Below are positions 19,349 through 22,926 of a stretch of DNA of 22,926 nt, in pieces; position 1 is the first letter of the stretch, and each line of letters opens with the position of its first letter. The notes under the pieces are model-generated. The model did not search any database, was not told the origin of the DNA, and saw only the letters and a list, made by a program, of their open reading frames with translations. The stretch is taken from positions 1 through 22,926 of the forward strand of contig JAVEEH010000215.1 in the NCBI GenBank assembly GCA_030840545.1, read 5' to 3'. This stretch comes from Frankiaceae bacterium. Lineage in GTDB: Bacteria > Actinomycetota > Actinomycetes > JAFAQI01. The position numbers were made by a program, and so were the translations under genes.

Positions 19349-19909
19349 ATGTCGGACCCCGGCCGGCTGACGGTCCTGTCCGGGCCGGCAGGCGTCGGCA
19401 AGAGCAGCGTCGTCGCCTTCTTGCGCGAGCACCATCCCGAGATCTGGCACTCGGTCAGCGTCACGACCCGGCCGCGCCGGCCGGATGAGGTCGAGGGTGT
19501 CGACCGGTTCTTCGTCGACGGTGACGAGTTCGCGCGGATGATCCGCGACGGCGAGCTGCTCGAGCACGCCCATTACGCCGGGAACTGGTACGGCACCCCC
19601 CTCGCGCCCGTGACCGAGCGCCTGGCCAGCGGCCTTCCGGTCCTGCTCGAGATCGAGGTCCAGGGCGCCCGCCAGGTGCGCACGCTCGTGCCGGACGCGC
19701 TCCTCGTCTTCCTCAAGCCTCCCTCCTGGGAGGAGCTCGAGCGCCGGTTGCGCGGGCGGGGCACGGAGCCCGCTGATGTCATCCAGCGCAGGCTCGACAC
19801 CGCGCGCATCGAGCTGGCGGCCGAGGACGAGTTCGACGAGGTCATCGTCAACACCTCGGTCGACGCAGCGGCCGAGGCGCTGGCCGCCCTCGTGCTCGGC
19901 ACACGCTGA
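19349..19909 (+). CDS. gmk: Guanylate kinase
   Basis: This kinase phosphorylates GMP to GDP with ATP. The 186-residue product has the P-loop SGPAGVGKSS at 11-20, the GMP-binding SVTTRPRRPDEVEGVDRFFV segment, HAHYAGNWYGTP and LLEIEVQGARQV. I chose the ATG at 19349, which yields the usual MSDPGRLTVLSGP beginning; longer upstream extensions in this frame fall within mihF. No clear Shine-Dalgarno sequence is seen. A five-codon frame bridges mihF and gmk, so translation may be coupled by reinitiation. Confidence 0.95.
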   Translation: MSDPGRLTVLSGPAGVGKSSVVAFLREHHPEIWHSVSVTTRPRRPDEVEGVDRFFVDGDEFARMIRDGELLEHAHYAGNWYGTPLAPVTERLASGLPVLLEIEVQGARQVRTLVPDALLVFLKPPSWEELERRLRGRGTEPADVIQRRLDTARIELAAEDEFDEVIVNTSVDAAAEALAALVLGTR

Positions 19910-19913
19910 GGCG

Positions 19914-19926
19914 CCCGCCGGGCGGG
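19914..19926 (+). terminator. Possible GC hairpin after gmk
   Basis: CCCGC (19914-19918) pairs with GCGGG (19922-19926) around a three-base loop, starting four bases after the gmk stop. No U-tract follows. It precedes the likely rpoZ promoter, so a partial terminator is plausible but weakly supported. Confidence 0.3.
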
Positions 19927-19933
19927 ATCCGGC

Positions 19934-19942
19934 TGCTAGCCT
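19934..19942 (+). promoter_or_regulatory. Probable rpoZ promoter, extended -10
   Basis: TGC followed by TAGCCT (19937-19942) is an extended -10 element like that before pyrR. No -35 is recognisable. Transcription would start near 19949, about 30 bases before the rpoZ GTG. Confidence 0.45.
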
Positions 19943-19978
19943 GGTCACGTTGCATCCGCAGAGAATTGAGGTATCGGC

Positions 19979-20248
19979 GTGGCCGGCACCGCCGCCAACC
20001 CCGAGGGCATCACCAACCCTCCGATCGACGAGCTCCTCGACAAGGTCGAGAGCAAGTACGCGCTGGTGATCTACGCGGCCAAGCGGGCCCGCCAGATCAA
20101 CGCCTACTACTCCCAGCTCGGTGAGGGTCTGCTGGAGTACGTCGGCCCGTTGGTCCCCACACATGTGCAGGAGAAGCCGCTCTCAGTGGCGCTGCGCGAG
20201 GTGAACGAGAACCTGCTCACCCTCGAGCAGCTCGAGCCGCAGGTCTGA
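19979..20248 (+). CDS. rpoZ: RNA polymerase omega subunit
   Basis: Omega helps fold and hold the beta-prime subunit of RNA polymerase. The 89-residue product shows the family core: NPPIDELLDKVESKYALVIY, then AAKRARQINAYYSQLGEG, followed by the actinobacterial tail KPLSVALREVNENLLTLEQL. GAGG lies seven bases before the GTG start. The gap after gmk holds its own likely promoter. coaBC follows after 10 bases and is probably co-transcribed. Confidence 0.96.
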   Translation: MAGTAANPEGITNPPIDELLDKVESKYALVIYAAKRARQINAYYSQLGEGLLEYVGPLVPTHVQEKPLSVALREVNENLLTLEQLEPQV

Positions 20249-20258
20249 GCGACCGGCC

Positions 20259-21491
20259 ATGACCGGGGACCTTGTCTCCCCGAGCGCCACCGGGCCGAGG
20301 GTGATCCTCGGCGTCAGCGGCGGCATCGCCGCCTACAAGGCGTGTGAGCTGCTGCGCCTGCTGACCGAGTCGGGTCATTCGGTGCGCGTCGTACCCACAG
20401 CCGCCGCGCTGGAGTTCGTCGGCGCCGCCACGTGGGCGGCCCTGTCCGGCCAGCCGGTGACGTCCGATGTGTGGACCGATGTCGAGCAGGTGCCACACGT
20501 GCGGCTCGGGCAGACCGCCGACCTCGTCGTCGTGGCGCCCGCCACCGCCGACCTGCTGGCCCGGGCCGTCGCGGGCCGCGCCGACGACCTGCTGACCGCC
20601 ACGCTGCTGACCGCCCGATGCCCGGTGCTGTTCGCGCCCGCCATGCACACCGAGATGTGGGAGCACCCGGCCACGCAGGCCAACGTGCGCACCCTCCGCG
20701 AGCGCGGGGTGGTCGTGCTCGAGCCCGCTGTCGGTCGGCTGACCGGCGCCGACAGCGGCCGTGGACGACTGCCCGACCCGGAGGAGATCTACGCCGCCTG
20801 CGTCCTGCTGCTCGAACGCGGACAGCAACCGCTCGACCTGCTCGGTCGGCACGTCGTGATCTCCGCCGGCGGCACCCGCGAGCCGCTCGACCCGGTGCGG
20901 TTCCTCGGCAACCGGTCGAGCGGCCGGCAGGGATACGCGCTCGCGCAGACCGCGATCAGCCGCGGTGCGGAGGTCACGCTCATCTCGGCCAACGTGGGGC
21001 TGCGCGATCCCGCCGGGGCCAAGATCATCCGGGTCGGGACCGCTGAGGAGATGCGCACGGCGATGACGGAGGCGGCCGCAGACGCGGACGCCGTCGTGAT
21101 GGCCGCGGCGGTCGCCGACTTCCGTCCGGCAGTGCGCGCGGACCGCAAGATCAAGAAGTCTGCAGCTGATCCCGAGCCGGTCACCCTGGTCCGCAACCCT
21201 GACGTCCTGGTCGAGCTCGTCGCGCACCGACGCCGCCCCGACCAGATCATCGTCGGGTTCGCGGCCGAGACCGACGACGTGCTCGCCAACGGGCGGGCCA
21301 AGCTCGCGGCCAAGGGATGCGACCTGCTCGTGGTCAACGAGGTGGGGGAGCGGCGCGCGTTCGAGACACCGGACAACGCTGCGACGATCCTGGGTCGAGA
21401 CGGCAGCGTGACGGACGTGCCGCTGCGCACGAAGGAGTCCCTCGCCCATGCGGTGTGGGACCTGGTCGCCGAACGGCTGCCGCGTCGATAG
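20259..21491 (+). CDS. coaBC: Bifunctional phosphopantothenoylcysteine decarboxylase/synthetase
   Basis: CoaBC makes 4'-phosphopantetheine from phosphopantothenate and cysteine for coenzyme A. The 410-residue product has an N-terminal FMN decarboxylase domain: GVSGGIAAYKACELLR near 18, active-site His in VPHVRLG and PAMHTEMW near 128. The motif is usually PxMNxxMW, so asparagine is histidine here; I believe this is usual in actinobacteria. The C-terminal synthetase domain has VISAGGTREPLDPVRFLGN near 205, AAAVADFRP near 286 and the KIKK loop. It lies between rpoZ and metK, the conserved order. Confidence 0.95.
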   Translation: MTGDLVSPSATGPRVILGVSGGIAAYKACELLRLLTESGHSVRVVPTAAALEFVGAATWAALSGQPVTSDVWTDVEQVPHVRLGQTADLVVVAPATADLLARAVAGRADDLLTATLLTARCPVLFAPAMHTEMWEHPATQANVRTLRERGVVVLEPAVGRLTGADSGRGRLPDPEEIYAACVLLLERGQQPLDLLGRHVVISAGGTREPLDPVRFLGNRSSGRQGYALAQTAISRGAEVTLISANVGLRDPAGAKIIRVGTAEEMRTAMTEAAADADAVVMAAAVADFRPAVRADRKIKKSAADPEPVTLVRNPDVLVELVAHRRRPDQIIVGFAAETDDVLANGRAKLAAKGCDLLVVNEVGERRAFETPDNAATILGRDGSVTDVPLRTKESLAHAVWDLVAERLPRR

Positions 21492-21494
21492 ACT
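21489..21494 (+). promoter_or_regulatory. Possible metK -10 hexamer overlapping the coaBC stop
   Basis: TAGACT, a good actinobacterial -10 hexamer, begins with the coaBC stop codon. It would place a start near 21501, about 47 bases before metK. No -35 is recognisable. Confidence 0.25.
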
Positions 21495-21547
21495 GATCAC
21501 CGGACCAGCTGCGGCGAACGCCGGCTGCGCAACGCCTGGGGAGGCCC

Positions 21548-22735
21548 ATGTCCCGCCGTCTGTTCACCTCGGAGTCTGTGACCGAGGGACACCCGGACAA
21601 GATCGCTGACCAGATCAGCGACGCGATCCTGGACGCCATGCTCAAGGACGACCCGACCAGTCGCGTCGCTGTCGAGACGATGCTCACGACCGGCCAGGTG
21701 CACGTGGCCGGCGAGGTGACGACCAGCACCTACGTCGACATCTCCGACATCGTCCGCGAGAAGGTCCTGGAGATCGGCTACGACTCTTCCCGCAAGGGGT
21801 TCGACGGCGCTTCGTGTGGTGTGTCGGTCTCCATCGGCTCACAGTCGCCGGACATCGCGCAAGGCGTGGACGACGCCTACGAGCACCGGACCACAGGCGA
21901 CGACGACCCGCTCGACCGGCAGGGCGCCGGCGACCAGGGCCTCATGTTCGGTTACGCGTGCACCGACACTCCGGAGCTCATGCCGCTGCCCATCGCGCTG
22001 GCCCACCGGCTCGCCCGCCGGCTCGCGCTGGTGCGCAAGCAGGGCACCGTTCCCTACCTCCGTCCCGACGGCAAGACGCAGGTCACCATCGAGTACGACG
22101 GCCACAAGCCGGTGCGTCTCGACACGGTGGTCGTGTCCAGCCAGCACGCGCCCGACATCGACCTCGACACGCTGCTCGCGCCCGACGTCCAGGAGCACGT
22201 CGTCGAACCTGTCTTCCTCGAGATCGGACTCGAGGATCTCGGCATCGACACCGAGTCCTACGTGTTGCTCGTCAACCCGACCGGCCGCTTCGAGATCGGT
22301 GGGCCGATGGGCGATGCCGGACTGACCGGGCGCAAGATCATCGTCGACTCCTACGGCGGCATGGCCCGGCACGGCGGCGGCGCCTTCAGCGGCAAGGACC
22401 CGTCCAAGGTCGACCGGTCGGCGGCCTACGCGATGCGCTGGGTCGCGAAGAACGTCGTCGCCGCCGGTCTCGCCGAGCGCTGCGAGGTCCAGGTCGCCTA
22501 CGCGATCGGCAAGGCCCGCCCGGTCGGCATGTTCGTCGACACCTTCGGCACCGGCTCGCTGCCGGACGAACGCATCCAGGCCGCGATCTTCGAGGTCTTC
22601 GACCTGCGGCCTGCGGCGATCATCCGCGACCTCGACCTGCTGCGGCCGATCTACGCCCAGACGGCGGCCTACGGCCACTTCGGCCGCGAGCTCCCCGACT
22701 TCACCTGGGAGCGCACCGACCGGGTCGACGACCTC
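21548..22735 (+). CDS. metK: S-adenosylmethionine synthetase, last few codons missing
   Basis: This enzyme makes S-adenosylmethionine from methionine and ATP. About 396 residues are visible, close to the usual ~400. They include SESVTEGHPDKIADQISDA at the start, the GAGDQGLMFGYA ATP-binding motif near 119, GGGAFSGKDPSKVDRSAAY near 276 and TAAYGHFGRELPDFTWERTD near the end. GGAGG lies three bases before the ATG. After ERTDRVDDL the sequence stops resembling MetK, and no stop codon occurs before the window edge. From about 22735 the DNA is the reverse complement of another metK. The resident gene is therefore interrupted at its extreme 3' end, probably by a contig misjoin. Confidence 0.93.
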
Positions 22736-22926
22736 CCATGGCGCATCGATGTCCATGCGGCCGAAGTGCCCGTATGCGGCCGTTGCCTTGTAGATCGGTC
22801 GGCGCAGACGAAGGTCCTGGAGGATTCGCGACGGCCGCAGATCGAAGTGCTCGCGCACCAGCCGGTCGATCAGCCCCTCGTCGACGTGATTGGTATTGAA
22901 CGTCTCGACCATGATCGAGACCGGCT
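22735..22926 (-). pseudogene. C-terminal fragment of a second, different metK in opposite orientation
   Basis: Read on the minus strand from the right edge, about 63 codons give PVSIMVETFNTNHVDEG and onward, then REHFDLRPSRILQDL, RRPIYKATAAYGHFGR and APWE. This is plainly the end of an S-adenosylmethionine synthetase. It aligns with the same part of the resident MetK but differs at many positions (MVETFNT versus FVDTFGT, PIYKAT versus PIYAQT). It also uses more A/T-ending codons (AAT, GAT, CGA, CTT, GCA) than its neighbours. Homology ends at Trp-Glu, at the join near 22735. It looks foreign: most likely a chimeric assembly end, less likely a transferred gene fragment. Confidence 0.8.

Noticed and set aside
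21492..21547. Possible SAM riboswitch before metK.
   Set aside because: The gap after coaBC is only 56 bases, too short for a SAM-I or SAM-IV aptamer, and no conserved aptamer core is visible.
21814..22899. A 361-codon plus-strand frame within metK.
   Set aside because: It is out of frame with the clearly recognisable MetK and its translation is an Arg/Gly/Ala-rich shadow.

Overview
The window is high-GC DNA with almost exclusively G/C third codon positions, frequent GTG starts and ATGA/GTGA/TGATG gene overlaps. It carries bldD, an mIHF-type nucleoid protein and a pyr operon in the order known from Streptomyces and related actinomycetes. It therefore comes from an actinobacterium (class Actinomycetes); genus cannot be told from the sequence alone. 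Nearly all of it is core chromosome, not a mobile or defence island. I found no tRNA, rRNA, CRISPR array, insertion sequence or phage gene.

Layout. (1) 1-57 is the tail of an unidentified gene, followed by a GC-rich terminator hairpin. (2) 166-3372 is a tightly overlapped shikimate operon, aroC-aroK-aroB-aroQ. (3) 3369-5567 (minus) is one large secreted fibronectin-III/Ig-like protein. It is the only clearly accessory gene, sits inside an otherwise conserved gene order, and shares its stop tetranucleotide with aroQ. (4) 5680-7766 is a Xaa-Pro peptidase, then EF-P and NusB. (5) 7777-8289 (minus) is bldD. A 310-bp divergent region separates it from pyrR and holds a bldD promoter with a BldD box at its start point, a long hairpin-bearing bldD leader, and a pyr promoter with a PyrR-binding leader. 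(6) 8600-18965 is the de novo UMP operon pyrR-pyrB-pyrC-(small membrane ORF)-carA-(small membrane ORF)-carB-pyrK-pyrD-pyrF. It covers every step from carbamoyl phosphate to UMP except pyrE. (7) 19003-22735 is mihF, gmk, rpoZ, coaBC and metK. (8) The last ~190 bases are the C-terminal coding end of a different, non-matching metK on the opposite strand, joined tail-to-tail to the resident metK. This is most likely a chimeric contig end.

How the genes work together. The aro block makes chorismate precursors. The pyr block feeds UMP synthesis under PyrR control, with gmk adjacent for guanine nucleotides. rpoZ and nusB belong to transcription and efp to translation. bldD is the c-di-GMP-responsive developmental repressor.

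The most interesting items are the two tiny single-pass membrane ORFs flanking carA, the inserted secreted protein, the BldD autoregulatory site, an EF-P tip loop reading PGKGG, and the metK/metK junction. I saw no clear evidence of a wholly new multi-gene system.
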